Assembly: GCF_002813915.1 (NCBI RefSeq)
Contig: NZ_CP019335.1
Location: 130,888-194,887, forward strand
DNA from: Tenacibaculum sp. SZ-18
Lineage (GTDB): Bacteria > Bacteroidota > Bacteroidia > Flavobacteriales > Flavobacteriaceae
DNA length: 64,000 nt
Direction of reading: 5' to 3'
Below are positions 53,631 through 62,798 of this stretch, in pieces. The notes below the pieces were generated by a model. That model did no database searches. It was not told the DNA's origin and worked only from the letters and a program-made list of their open reading frames with translations. Made by a program: the position numbers and the translations under genes. How positions within the stretch are numbered: the first letter of the stretch is position 1; each line of letters starts with the position of its first letter.

Positions 53631-56405
53631 TTAGAAACTATAATCGTATTCTCTAATTTTCCCTTTTTTTCCAAGACTATTAAATTTCCAGCTAAATCCA
53701 AGCATAAAGTATTGTTGTAATACCGTGCTTTCCGAATCTTCTATATAATTTGCAGTAGCAACTCTACGTGCGTTGGTATTTTGGTTTAATAAATCGTATG
53801 CTTTAAGTGTAATTGTTGCTTTATCTTTTAAGATAGAATAAGCCAATGTTGAGTTCCAAAACCATGCAGACTGATTGAATCCAATGACATTTGGATTGTA
53901 AGTATAGTTAATGTCGTTTCTCCACTCTAATTTCTTAGGTACATTAGTTCTTGTTCTAATTCTTACTCTGTGACTTGTGAATTCTTGATCTAAAAACGAA
54001 TCTACATTATAAGATGTTTTGGAGAACGTTAAATCATATCTTGGTTCAATAGATATAACTTTATTCCATTTAAATGAAAAACCAAAATTAGGAGTTACAG
54101 AAAATGTTTCGGCAATATTGTCAACATCATTTAAAATATTCACACTTCTGTTTCCGTTTATACGAGTACCAATTCTAACATTAATGTTTGTGACAGAATC
54201 TAGTTTCACATTTTTATTATAGTTGGCTCCACTCCAAAAATTATACACTCCATCAGCATTATCATACGATGAGGTTCTAACTAAATTATCGTCAATAGTT
54301 GTTCTGCTTACAATTTGATTATTTGTTAAACTTCCTCCCATATAAAGAAAGAAACCTGTTCTTTTTTGCCAGTTAAATTTATTAAAGTTGGCATAAACTC
54401 TATGAGTTTGACTTGGTTTCAAGTTTGGGTTACCTGTGATAATATTAGACGGGTTGCTTACGTCGCTAAATGGCTGTAATTGATTTATGCTTGGAGCATT
54501 GTTATCTAAAGAATAATTTAAATACACAGATGCTTTAGAGTCAAATCTATATCTAAATGTTCCATCTAATGAAATATTATTGAAATCTTTTTCAAGACTT
54601 AAGTTTGGACGTAACAAGTCGATATTTTCCAAAGTTCTATTTACTTGACCAATTTCAAAATTGAATCTCCATTTTTTTACGTTGTAAACAAAGTCAATAG
54701 ATGGAGTTTTTGTAATGTCATTATAAGTAAAATTAGAACTTAAATCTGTATTAAAAATACTAAAATCTTGTGTGGTATTATCAAAATCAAAGGTGCTTTC
54801 GACATTGGTTCTTTCGTCACGTCTAAAACGATATTTAGCATCAACATATAACTTTTTTGCGATTACAGGAATTCGATACGAAATTCTTGATCGTATACTA
54901 TTTAATTCATTGTCTATAATGCTCTTTTGATCTCTTACTTCAGAGCTTGGATTTGTTCCTAAAATATCAATGGTTGATTTATTAAAGTCTTCTCCATCAG
55001 ATTGATCAATTTGATTTTCCACAGTGGCTTTGATAAACGCCCCTTTTTTACCAAAACGTTTTGTAATATCTATTCTATTTTGAAAGTTTTTAGCATCGAA
55101 ATTTGAGATAGAACTACTTGTAAATTCGTTTGTTAATACTTGGTTCTCATCCAATGATTGTTCTGATCTATTAAAAATACTTTCCCTTTTGTTAAATACA
55201 AATGATGGATTTACATTAATTAAAAATGTAGAGTCTATTTCGATGTCAAGTTCAGCATTTATGCTATGATTGTGATTATCGTTGTCTGAATTTGAATTTG
55301 AATTTGTAAAGTATCTTCTATCTGGTAATGTATATTCTCGATTATTACGAGAAACATTTTTAGAATTACTTCCTGAATAAAAATAATCAGCGTTTACATC
55401 AATTCCTTTTCCATACTCATCGGCATATGTTGCTCCAGCTGTTTTTGAGGTGATAATTCCATTTCCTCCTCCGAATTGTCTACCGCCAACTCCAAAAGAA
55501 CCATTACCTCCAATCCAAACGCCGCTTCCATTTCCAAACATTTTTTGAATTTCACCAAAGCTAAAACCTGGTGAGTTAATGTTGTTTGCACTTGCTAAAA
55601 CACTAAAACGTTGATTATTGTCAAATCGATTAACCATCGTTGCACCTTCAAAGCGTTCATTAGTTCCTCCTCCGGCAGAAACTCTACCAAACCACCCTTT
55701 ATTATTTTCTTTCTTAATCGTTAAGTTAATAGTTTTATTATTTGCATCACCGTTTTCTCCAGAAAATGCCTCAGATTTAGTTTTAGTATCTGTTATTTGT
55801 ACTTTCTCTATAATTTCTTTTGCTAAGTTTTTTGTTGTAATTGATGGGTCGTTCCCAAAAAATGGTTTTCCATTAACTAGAATTTTATTAACTGGTTTTC
55901 CGTTAACAGTAATTTTTCCTTCTTCATCGACTTCAACACCAGGAAGCTTTTTTAATAAATCTTCGACGTTAGCATCCTTTTTAGTTTTAAAAGATTTTAC
56001 ATTAAACTCAAGTGTGTCTTTTTTTATAGTTATGGGTGCTCTTGACTTTATGATTACTTCGTTCAGGAGATTTGATTCTTCTTTCAAAGAAATAGCTCCA
56101 AGGTTTAATTCTGGTGTTTCGTCTAAAGAGATTATTTTACTGTAGTTATCCATTCCGATGAAAGAAACAAATAACTTTACTTTGGTATGAAATGATTTTC
56201 CTTCTAGAGAGAAATAACCTTTATCATCAGAAATAGTATAAGAAACAATTGAGCTATCTTTTTCTTTCTCCAGATGTACTGTTGCGGCTTCAATTGGCAT
56301 TTTCTCTTTTTGTGTTTGAATTTGACCTGAAATCCTAAATTTATAGGACTGACCAGAAACCAAGAAAGATGTGGTTAAAGCAATTAAAATCAATAATTTT
56401 TTCAT
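53631..56405 (-). CDS. TonB-dependent-receptor-like outer-membrane barrel
   Basis: A 924-residue protein. The signal peptide is at 1-18 (LTTSFLVSGQ). A carboxypeptidase-regulatory-like domain follows at about 23-115 (FRISGQIQTQKEKMPIEAAT) and the plug domain at about 130-225 (VEDLLKKLPGVEVDEEGKIT). The 22-strand-type barrel (outer membrane protein beta-barrel family) fills the rest. A Gly/Asn-rich stretch lies at about 275-320 (MFGNGSGVWIGGNGSFGVGG). No SusD partner or obvious transport substrate gene is adjacent. It ends in an aromatic residue, DYSF. Confidence 0.88.
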   Translation of the reverse strand: MKKLLILIALTTSFLVSGQSYKFRISGQIQTQKEKMPIEAATVHLEKEKDSSIVSYTISDDKGYFSLEGKSFHTKVKLFVSFIGMDNYSKIISLDETPELNLGAISLKEESNLLNEVIIKSRAPITIKKDTLEFNVKSFKTKKDANVEDLLKKLPGVEVDEEGKITVNGKPVNKILVNGKPFFGNDPSITTKNLAKEIIEKVQITDTKTKSEAFSGENGDANNKTINLTIKKENNKGWFGRVSAGGGTNERFEGATMVNRFDNNQRFSVLASANNINSPGFSFGEIQKMFGNGSGVWIGGNGSFGVGGRQFGGGNGIITSKTAGATYADEYGKGIDVNADYFYSGSNSKNVSRNNREYTLPDRRYFTNSNSNSDNDNHNHSINAELDIEIDSTFLINVNPSFVFNKRESIFNRSEQSLDENQVLTNEFTSSSISNFDAKNFQNRIDITKRFGKKGAFIKATVENQIDQSDGEDFNKSTIDILGTNPSSEVRDQKSIIDNELNSIRSRISYRIPVIAKKLYVDAKYRFRRDERTNVESTFDFDNTTQDFSIFNTDLSSNFTYNDITKTPSIDFVYNVKKWRFNFEIGQVNRTLENIDLLRPNLSLEKDFNNISLDGTFRYRFDSKASVYLNYSLDNNAPSINQLQPFSDVSNPSNIITGNPNLKPSQTHRVYANFNKFNWQKRTGFFLYMGGSLTNNQIVSRTTIDDNLVRTSSYDNADGVYNFWSGANYNKNVKLDSVTNINVRIGTRINGNRSVNILNDVDNIAETFSVTPNFGFSFKWNKVISIEPRYDLTFSKTSYNVDSFLDQEFTSHRVRIRTRTNVPKKLEWRNDINYTYNPNVIGFNQSAWFWNSTLAYSILKDKATITLKAYDLLNQNTNARRVATANYIEDSESTVLQQYFMLGFSWKFNSLGKKGKIREYDYSF

Positions 56406-56657
56406 AGAACTTATTGGTGTTTTTGATTGTCGGCGTAAAAGAACAAAAAAAACAGAGCTCCGAAAAGTTAATAAAAGTTAATTTATGTTATTTTTCATTT
56501 AGAAAATTCCCTTTAAACTTCACTTAAAAACTCATTTTAAGTTGTTTTTTGATAAAAGGGTTTTTTCCTGATTTTAGAATATCTTTTTGAGAAAACTTTG
56601 TGTAGTGTGTTTTTAATCAGTATCTTAGGATTAACAAAAAAATGTTACCCCCGAAAC

Positions 56658-57130
56658 ATGAAAATTTTGTTTACTTCCTTGCTAAGAATATTTTTTCAAT
56701 TTTCGGTTTTTTCATAAATATATGTTTACTCTACTAAGGCAATTGACTTAGGGATAAAAGCTTTCAATGAAAAGAACCCTTCTGTAGCATATTAATGATT
56801 CGATGAGGTACTAAAAAGTCAATGTAGAACGGATAAGAAATCTTCAAAAATGGACTAATAGCCTTTTTCAAAACAAAGTAACAATTTCTTCTTGTTAACT
56901 CATTTTAGAGGAAGAGCACAAGTACTATTTAAAAGATTTTACACGCAAGTTATAGCCAGTAGTAATTATTTTAGAATGGGAGAGGAGTAGAAATAACGCA
57001 AGTGACTTTTACATTATATAAGAGAATACCAAATTAAAAACTATAAATAATGAGTTAGTTCCGAAATAAAGTTTTCAAAATCTTTAGCACTATTGTATTT
57101 CCTAACAAACTGGATTTTAAAAAATTTAGT
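56658..57130 (+). pseudogene. Decayed TPR/TonB-type gene
   Basis: From ATG 56658 one frame reads MKILFTSLLRIFFQFSVFS, a stop where Gln would follow, then STKAIDLGIKAFNEKNPSVAY (a TPR-like helix pair), two more stops and FDEVLKSQ. Later pieces in other frames include ENTKLKTINNELVPK. The signal peptide and TPR start resemble TPR-containing TonB proteins of this phylum. It lies just upstream of an intact TonB-type gene and is probably a decayed paralogue. Confidence 0.6.
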
Positions 57131-57230
57131 CATTAGAAAATATTTTGAAATAGGAAATGAAGAGGATCATAAATTCTTAAAATAGGTTGAGTACTCATTG
57201 TTTTATTAATCATTTTAAACCCCCAATATT

Positions 57231-57866
57231 ATGATTTTAAATAATTCTATTACACTAATAATAATGTTTACTAGCCTAATTGTTATGGGCCAAAAGGAAG
57301 TTTGTACAAGTTCAGAGAATGAAGTGGAAGATTTTAATTCAATTGGAAAGTGTGCCAAAGATAATTTTAAAAAATCTAAAGAAACGGAATTTGTTAAAAT
57401 TTCATCTCGTAAAAGAGTCGTTAGAAGAAGAATATCTTCTAGTATTTTAAATTTAAGGAAAAGTGTAAAAAAATCTTCGCCCAGAAAATTGTCAATTCTT
57501 GAGATTGATCAAATTCCATTATTTGAAAACTGTAGTTTGACCTCAAGCCGAGACGAACAGCAAATTTGCTTTAATAATCAAATTAAACATCATATCAATA
57601 GTAATTTGAAGTACCCTGCATCTGCATTTAAAAACGGTTTAGAAGATCACGTTTTAGCTGAATTTGTTATTAATGAGAAAGGTGAGGTTTCGGATGTGAA
57701 TATTATTAGTTCTAAAAAGCATCAGATTTTAGAAGATGAAGCGAAACGATTAATTTCAAGTTTACCAAAGTTGCTTCCAGCCAAACATAATGGAAAAGTA
57801 ACCAAAATGAAGCATAGAGTATATGTTAATTTTAATTTATTAAATCACAGAATAAAACAGTTTTAG
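57231..57866 (+). CDS. TonB C-terminal domain protein
   Basis: A 211-residue protein. A signal peptide or anchor lies at about 7-20 (TLIIMFTSLIVMGQ), followed by a basic middle region rich in Arg and Ser (RKRVVRRRISSSI). The TonB C-terminal domain at about 110-208 has NLKYPASAFKNGLEDHVLAE, FVINEKGEVSDVNIISSKKH and AKRLISSLPKLLPAKHNGK. It would couple inner-membrane energy to receptors or act in a periplasmic TonB-like role. The usual Pro-rich linker is absent. A decayed copy of the same domain follows. Confidence 0.82.
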   Translation: MILNNSITLIIMFTSLIVMGQKEVCTSSENEVEDFNSIGKCAKDNFKKSKETEFVKISSRKRVVRRRISSSILNLRKSVKKSSPRKLSILEIDQIPLFENCSLTSSRDEQQICFNNQIKHHINSNLKYPASAFKNGLEDHVLAEFVINEKGEVSDVNIISSKKHQILEDEAKRLISSLPKLLPAKHNGKVTKMKHRVYVNFNLLNHRIKQF

Positions 57867-57901
57867 TAAATGGTATTATTAAAGATTACGTGTGTTTTGA
57901 T

Positions 57902-58225
57902 AAGTTAAGTAAAATTCCAGTTTTTATAGGTTGGTCGGATTATGAGACTACCATTCGACAATAATGAATCAAAAAAACTCTCGCTAATTATCTTTTAGGG
58001 AATTTAGTTTATCCTCTTGATGCAGTTTCTGAAGGTATTGAAGCGAGAATTTGGGTATGATTTATTGTTGATAAAGAAGGGTACGTTCAGAACATTACAA
58101 CGTCGAGACCAGAAAATGCAAAGCTATTGGAGGAAGAGGCAAAAAGATTAATTACTCTTTTACCAAAATTTATAACAAGTAAACTAAATAACGAATATAT
58201 TCACTTAGAATACGTTTACCTCTAG
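57902..58225 (+). pseudogene. Decayed TonB C-terminal domain gene
   Basis: One frame reads DKLSKIPVFIGWSDYETTIR, two stops, then LGNLVYPLDAVSEGIEARIW, V, TGA, FIVDKEGYVQNITTSRPENA and LLEEEAKRLITLLPKFI to a TAG at 58223-58225. The tryptophan expected at V-W-F is TGA, and TAA/TGA occur upstream. It resembles the TonB domain of the intact gene just upstream, so it is a tandem paralogue in decay. No start codon is visible. Confidence 0.8.
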
Positions 58226-58278
58226 ATTTCAAATTAGATAATTACAGTAAGTTTTAGTTAGGTAATTATGGTTCCTTT

Positions 58279-59586
58279 TTATTTTTGTCTGAAGTAAATA
58301 CTAATTGGAACACCGGAAAAATCATAATGTTCACGTAGTTTATTTTCAACAAAACGTTTATATGGATCTCTTATATATTGCGGTAAGTTAGCAAAGAAAG
58401 CAAACTGAGGAGTATGTGTTGGTAGTTGCATACAATACTTGATTTTGATAAACTTACCTTTAATTGCTGGAGGAGGCATATGCTGCATAATTTCGAGCAT
58501 TGTTTCGTTCAATTTACTCGTTTGAATTTTACGCTTACGGTTTTCAAAAACTTCTACAGCGGTTTCAATTGCTTTGAATATTCTTTGTTTTGTTAAAGCA
58601 GAAATAAATACGATTGGAATATCAGTAAAAGGGGCAACAGTTTCACGTATTTTTCTTTCGAAATCACGCATTGTATTTGTTTCCTTTTCAACTAAGTCCC
58701 ATTTATTCACCAGAATGACAATTCCTTTTCTATTTTTTTCTGCTAACCAAAAAATTTTCTCGTCTTGTCCTTCGAAACCACGAGTAGCGTCAACAACAAC
58801 TACAGCCACATCACTGTGTTCAATTGCACGAACAGCTCTCATCACAGAATAGAATTCTAGATCTTCCTTAACTTTCGATTTTTTGCGAATTCCAGCGGTG
58901 TCAACTAAATTGAATTCGAAGCCAAAACGATTGTATTTCGTATCTATAGAATCTCTTGTTGTTCCCGCTATGTTCGTTACAATATTTCTGTCTTCACCAA
59001 TTAACGCGTTAATAAAAGAAGACTTTCCAGCATTTGGTCTTCCTACGACTGCAAATCTTGGTAATTCATTTTCTTTATCGTCTTCTATAGGTTCTGGTAT
59101 TTTTTCAACAATGGCATCCAATAAGTCACCAGTTCCACTACCGTTTACCGAAGAAATAGTGTGGTAATCTCCCAAACCTAAGTTATAAAATTCAACAGCA
59201 TCAGCAGCTCTCATTGCATTATCAACCTTATTTACAGCCATGAATAAAGGCTTTTCTACTTGACGCAAAATTTTAGCAACAGCATTATCCATTGGTGTAA
59301 TACCTTGTTCTACATCTACTACAAAAAGAATGATATCTGCTTCCTCAAGCGCAAGTTGAACTTGTTTTCTGATTTCCTCCTCAAAAATATCATCTGATCC
59401 TACAACATATCCTCCTGTGTCAATCACAGAGAACTCTTTTCCATTCCATTCAGATTTTCCGTAATGACGGTCTCTTGTAACTCCACTTACGGAGTCAACA
59501 ATAGCTTCTCTACGTTTAATTAATCTGTTGAAAAGGGTTGATTTACCTACATTTGGTCTTCCTACAATGGCAACGATGCTACTCAT
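58279..59586 (-). CDS. der: Ribosome-associated GTPase Der (EngA)
   Basis: Double-GTPase needed for 50S subunit assembly. The 435-residue protein has the first G domain with [14 protein letters not shown] and NKVD and the second with [14 protein letters not shown] and NKWD. The KH-like C-terminal domain ends [16 protein letters not shown]. Length and motifs are normal. Its promoter box is at 59605-59612. Confidence 0.97.
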   Translation of the reverse strand: MSSIVAIVGRPNVGKSTLFNRLIKRREAIVDSVSGVTRDRHYGKSEWNGKEFSVIDTGGYVVGSDDIFEEEIRKQVQLALEEADIILFVVDVEQGITPMDNAVAKILRQVEKPLFMAVNKVDNAMRAADAVEFYNLGLGDYHTISSVNGSGTGDLLDAIVEKIPEPIEDDKENELPRFAVVGRPNAGKSSFINALIGEDRNIVTNIAGTTRDSIDTKYNRFGFEFNLVDTAGIRKKSKVKEDLEFYSVMRAVRAIEHSDVAVVVVDATRGFEGQDEKIFWLAEKNRKGIVILVNKWDLVEKETNTMRDFERKIRETVAPFTDIPIVFISALTKQRIFKAIETAVEVFENRKRKIQTSKLNETMLEIMQHMPPPAIKGKFIKIKYCMQLPTHTPQFAFFANLPQYIRDPYKRFVENKLREHYDFSGVPISIYFRQK

Positions 59587-59604
59587 TTAAAATAAAATTT
59601 GGGG

Positions 59605-59612
59605 CAAAGATA
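59605..59612 (-). promoter_or_regulatory. -7 promoter box for der
   Basis: The minus strand reads TATCTTTG, matching TAnnTTTG, 18 bp upstream of the ATG. Confidence 0.6.
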
Positions 59613-59900
59613 CAATTTACTGAAAGGAAACCATTAGTATTTTTAATTACTATGCTTTTTTTGCTAAGGTGTATAATATTTACCTTGTGAATATTGATGA
59701 TAAGTTATTTACAATCAGGTTTTTTTAAAGTCAAGATGTTATCTTAATATGAGTTTTTCGATAAAGGAATTACTGTCAAAAATTTCAGTAGTTGTAAGGA
59801 AAAAAAGTAGTATAGATTTGAATTATTAGTTCATCCTATAATCATTGATATCTTTGAGATAGAAAGTTGTGTTAGTCACGACCATTACACTTGGAAACTG
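59613..59900. other. Spacer with no visible gene
   Basis: The AT-rich stretch between the der promoter and the next terminator shows no coding pattern on either strand. Confidence 0.5.
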
Positions 59901-59937
59901 AATAAAAAACAACCACTGCTTTATTAAACAGTGATTG
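59901..59937 (-). terminator. Terminator after the choice-of-anchor I gene
   Basis: CAACCACTG and CAGTGATTG form a 9-bp stem with one wobble pair around a 10-nt loop. On the minus strand TTTTTTATTC follows. Confidence 0.85.
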
Positions 59938-59960
59938 CTTACCATACATTAGTATAATGA

Positions 59961-61508
59961 TTACTGTACGTTTTGGTATATACTTACAGTTCCACTATCT
60001 TCATTTGAAACTAATAGAAGATCTTTTCCATTAGGGCTATCTTTAGCTGTAATAACTAATAAACCTTCAGGAGCTTCATCTCCATTATGAGATAAAATAC
60101 TTAAGAACATTGGTGAAGCTGGATTGGTAATGTCGTAAACTAGTATTTGATCTGTACGTTCTAGTCCAACAAAAAGAATGTAACGTTCGTTGTTTATATT
60201 TAATACTTCTACAGCTTCTGGTTCTGCACCTTTGTCATCACTTCTTCCGTCATCATCGTTAAAAGTAGCAGGAGTTAATTCTAATGTTTTTTCAGAAATA
60301 CTATTTCCGCTATCATAAATTAGAGCGCCATTTTCAGACCAAATGGAAAAAGATCTTCCACCATAAGAATAAAGCTTATCATAGTCTCCATCATTATCAG
60401 TGTCACCTAAATCTAAAGCTATTTTTAATCTTCCTAAATTTTCTTCTTTTTGTAATTCAGCAGCATTTGGAAAAGCAGTAGGATCTAAATCAATTTTCTT
60501 GATTCTTTCTTCATTTACAAAGATTTCTTCGTCATCATCTTCAGTGTCTGTTCCTTTATCATCAATATATTCCCTAGCATCTCCTTCGTTTGCTGAAATA
60601 ATATATCCTGTTCCATTAATATTCACATAAGTAATGGCATCTGGTTGATAGATACCATAAACAGGAATATTTCTTAATTCTTTTTTATCATCTTTATTAC
60701 TAGGATCGATAGCATTTCCTGGAACATTATAATCTTTAAATCCTAAAGGATATATTCCTTCTATAGTTTTTGTAACTAAGTTTACTTTTGCTAAACCGTT
60801 ATTCTCCTGTAAAGAAACCCAAGCAGTTTTTGAATCGTCTGAAACAGTTATATATTCTGGTTCAATATCTTTTGCTAAATCAGCGTTTGGTCCAAATACT
60901 CTAAAACCACTACTTTCTAGTGAAGCTTCTTGGCTGTTAAAGTCAGAGAAGTTTAAAGTAGTAACATTACCATTTTCAACACTAATAATACTCACGCTTC
61001 CTTCAGGATCATTGGTGTACAAACTGTTTGGTTCTCCTTCATTTGCACAAATAATCAACTTTCCATCTTTAGAAAAAGTAACCATGTCTGGTAAAGCTCC
61101 TACAGTATAAGAAGAAATTAAAGTATTGTTTTCGGCATTATATAATGCAATTTTCCCATCGTTTTGTTTTACGGCATCTTCAAGAGCTACTGCAACTTTT
61201 CCATCATAAGTGCTAATACTATTTGGTGCACCAGACATAACGGGAATTGATCCAGATTTAACAGGAGAGTCAACATCTCTTAGGTCATAAATAGAAATTT
61301 CTTTTGCTTCTGAATTGACAACAAATAGTTTTTGAGTTGTTGAATCGTATGCAGAAATTTCAGCAGCACCTTCACCACCAACATTTATGGTGTTTACGTA
61401 TGCAAAGTTAACTTCTGTATTTACTGGTGTAGTTCCAGCATTGTCATCATTACAGCTAACTAAAGAAACCGCTAGTGCTAATGATAAGTTTTTAAATAAA
61501 ATTCTCAT
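59961..61508 (-). CDS. Choice-of-anchor I family lipoprotein
   Basis: About 515 residues from MRILFKNLSLALAVSLVSC. The lipobox SLVSC places lipidation at Cys19. The body is a seven-bladed propeller-like repeat protein with Asp/Gly turns (IYDLRDVDSPVKSGSIPVMS, FSKDGKLIICANEGEPNSLY, VGLERTDQILVYDITNPASP). It has calcium-binding-like acidic loops (DTEDDDEE, DLGDTDNDGDYD). The family is surface- or periplasm-located and of unknown activity. I use ATG 61508 because it starts the lipoprotein signal. Confidence 0.87.
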   Translation of the reverse strand: MRILFKNLSLALAVSLVSCNDDNAGTTPVNTEVNFAYVNTINVGGEGAAEISAYDSTTQKLFVVNSEAKEISIYDLRDVDSPVKSGSIPVMSGAPNSISTYDGKVAVALEDAVKQNDGKIALYNAENNTLISSYTVGALPDMVTFSKDGKLIICANEGEPNSLYTNDPEGSVSIISVENGNVTTLNFSDFNSQEASLESSGFRVFGPNADLAKDIEPEYITVSDDSKTAWVSLQENNGLAKVNLVTKTIEGIYPLGFKDYNVPGNAIDPSNKDDKKELRNIPVYGIYQPDAITYVNINGTGYIISANEGDAREYIDDKGTDTEDDDEEIFVNEERIKKIDLDPTAFPNAAELQKEENLGRLKIALDLGDTDNDGDYDKLYSYGGRSFSIWSENGALIYDSGNSISEKTLELTPATFNDDDGRSDDKGAEPEAVEVLNINNERYILFVGLERTDQILVYDITNPASPMFLSILSHNGDEAPEGLLVITAKDSPNGKDLLLVSNEDSGTVSIYQNVQ

Positions 61509-61601
61509 GATTGATAGTTTTTGGCAAAACTTCATGTAAAATTTTACTTGAAAGTTATCTTAACAAAAAGTGATTGTTAGCGATTAGCGGTTTATGTTAA
61601 A

Positions 61602-62483
61602 TTATTCTTTATATCCGAATCTGCGAAGTTGCTTATCGTTCGATCTCCAGTTCTTATTGATCTTTACATAAAGGTCAAGATATATTTTTTTATCGAAGAA
61701 ATGTTGAAGACTTTTTCTAGCTTCTGTTCCTACTCTTTTAATAGCCACACCTCGATGTCCTATAATAATACCTTTTTGTGTTTCTCGCTCAACCATAATT
61801 ACCGAACGGATTTTTATAATATTATCTTCTTCAACAAAACTTTCTGTTTCTACTTCTACCGAATATGGAATTTCTTTTTTATAATGTTGTAAGATTTTTT
61901 CTCGAATAGTTTCGTTTACAAAGAAACGTTCAGGTTTATCAGTCAATTGATCCTTTGGATAAAAAGGTGGTGACTCTGGAAGTAGCTCAATTATTTTATA
62001 GAAAACAGTTTCTACATTAAATTTTTCGAGTGCAGAAACGACGTACACAAATGAATTTGGTACTTTTTTCTTCCAGTATTCCACTTTTTCTTGAACTTTT
62101 TCTTGGCTTGATAGGTCTATTTTATTCAATAATAATATAACAGGAATATTACTATTAATTATCTTATTGAAGAAAGCTTCGTTTTTTAATTCTTTTTCTC
62201 CAATTTCTACCATGTAAATCAAAACATCGGCATCATCAAAAGCTGCTTTTACAAAATCCATCATAGAATCTTGTAATTCATATGCCGGTTTTATAATTCC
62301 AGGAGTGTCTGAAAAAACAATTTGATAATCTTCTCCATTTACTATTCCCAGAATTCTATGTCTGGTTGTTTGTGCTTTAGAGGTAATTATGGATAATTTC
62401 TCACCAACTAAGGCATTCATTAAGGTTGATTTTCCAACATTCGGATTCCCGATTATGTTTACAAATCCTGCTTTATGTGTCAT
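61602..62483 (-). CDS. era: GTPase Era
   Basis: Binds 16S rRNA and helps 30S assembly. The 293-residue protein has the G1 motif [14 protein letters not shown], the DTPG motif and NKID, and a C-terminal KH domain with GIIIGHRGVAIKRVG. The end KNWRSNDKQLRRFGY is typical. Its TACCTTTG box lies 6-13 bp upstream of the ATG. Confidence 0.97.
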   Translation of the reverse strand: MTHKAGFVNIIGNPNVGKSTLMNALVGEKLSIITSKAQTTRHRILGIVNGEDYQIVFSDTPGIIKPAYELQDSMMDFVKAAFDDADVLIYMVEIGEKELKNEAFFNKIINSNIPVILLLNKIDLSSQEKVQEKVEYWKKKVPNSFVYVVSALEKFNVETVFYKIIELLPESPPFYPKDQLTDKPERFFVNETIREKILQHYKKEIPYSVEVETESFVEEDNIIKIRSVIMVERETQKGIIIGHRGVAIKRVGTEARKSLQHFFDKKIYLDLYVKINKNWRSNDKQLRRFGYKE

Positions 62484-62488
62484 AAAAG

Positions 62489-62496
62489 CAAAGGTA
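62489..62496 (-). promoter_or_regulatory. -7 promoter box for era
   Basis: The minus strand reads TACCTTTG just upstream of the era ATG, giving a very short leader. Confidence 0.5.
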
Positions 62497-62561
62497 AGTG
62501 TTTTTTATTCTGTTGATTATAAAAAGACTCATTTAGTTTTTTTGAAAAAGGTTAAATTTTA

Positions 62562-62594
62562 TTTGGATATAACAAAAAAATATTTGTATATTTG
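62562..62594 (+). promoter_or_regulatory. Promoter of the initiator tRNA gene
   Basis: TTTG, 21 bp, then TATATTTG. The tRNA begins 10 bp downstream of the -7 box. Confidence 0.75.
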
Positions 62595-62604
62595 CCACCC
62601 ATAT

Positions 62605-62677
62605 CGCGGGATAGAGCAGTAGGCAGCTCGTCGGGCTCATAACCCGAAGGTCGCAGGTTCGAGTCCTGCTCCCGCTA
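62605..62677 (+). tRNA. Initiator tRNA-Met (CAT)
   Basis: 73 nt folding as a cloverleaf. The acceptor starts CGCGGGA and ends TCCCGCT-A. The D arm is GAGC/GCTC, the anticodon arm TCGGG CTCATAA CCCGA and the T arm GCAGG TTCGAGT CCTGC. The GGG/CCC pairs of the anticodon stem and the mismatched first acceptor pair (C1 with T72) mark it as initiator. CCA is not encoded. Confidence 0.95.
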
Positions 62678-62698
62678 CTAAGAGCAACAAGCGATAGC

Positions 62699-62732
62699 AA
62701 AACGGTTTAAAGCAATTTAAACCGTTTTTTTT
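62699..62732 (+). terminator. Hairpin terminator after the tRNA gene
   Basis: AAACGGTTTAAA, loop GCAA and TTTAAACCGTTT followed by T. It lies between the tRNA and the integrase gene. Confidence 0.85.
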
Positions 62733-62798
62733 ATGTCTGCAAAAAAGCCTAAATTGCCCAAAGTACACGAAAAAGTACACTTTTTTAACACTTTACAT

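Noticed and set aside
62733..62798. Upstream in-frame ATG of the integrase at 62733
   Set aside because: It follows directly on the T-run of the tRNA terminator. The 62799 ATG gives a more typical N-terminus (MKKKYSIGFYT).
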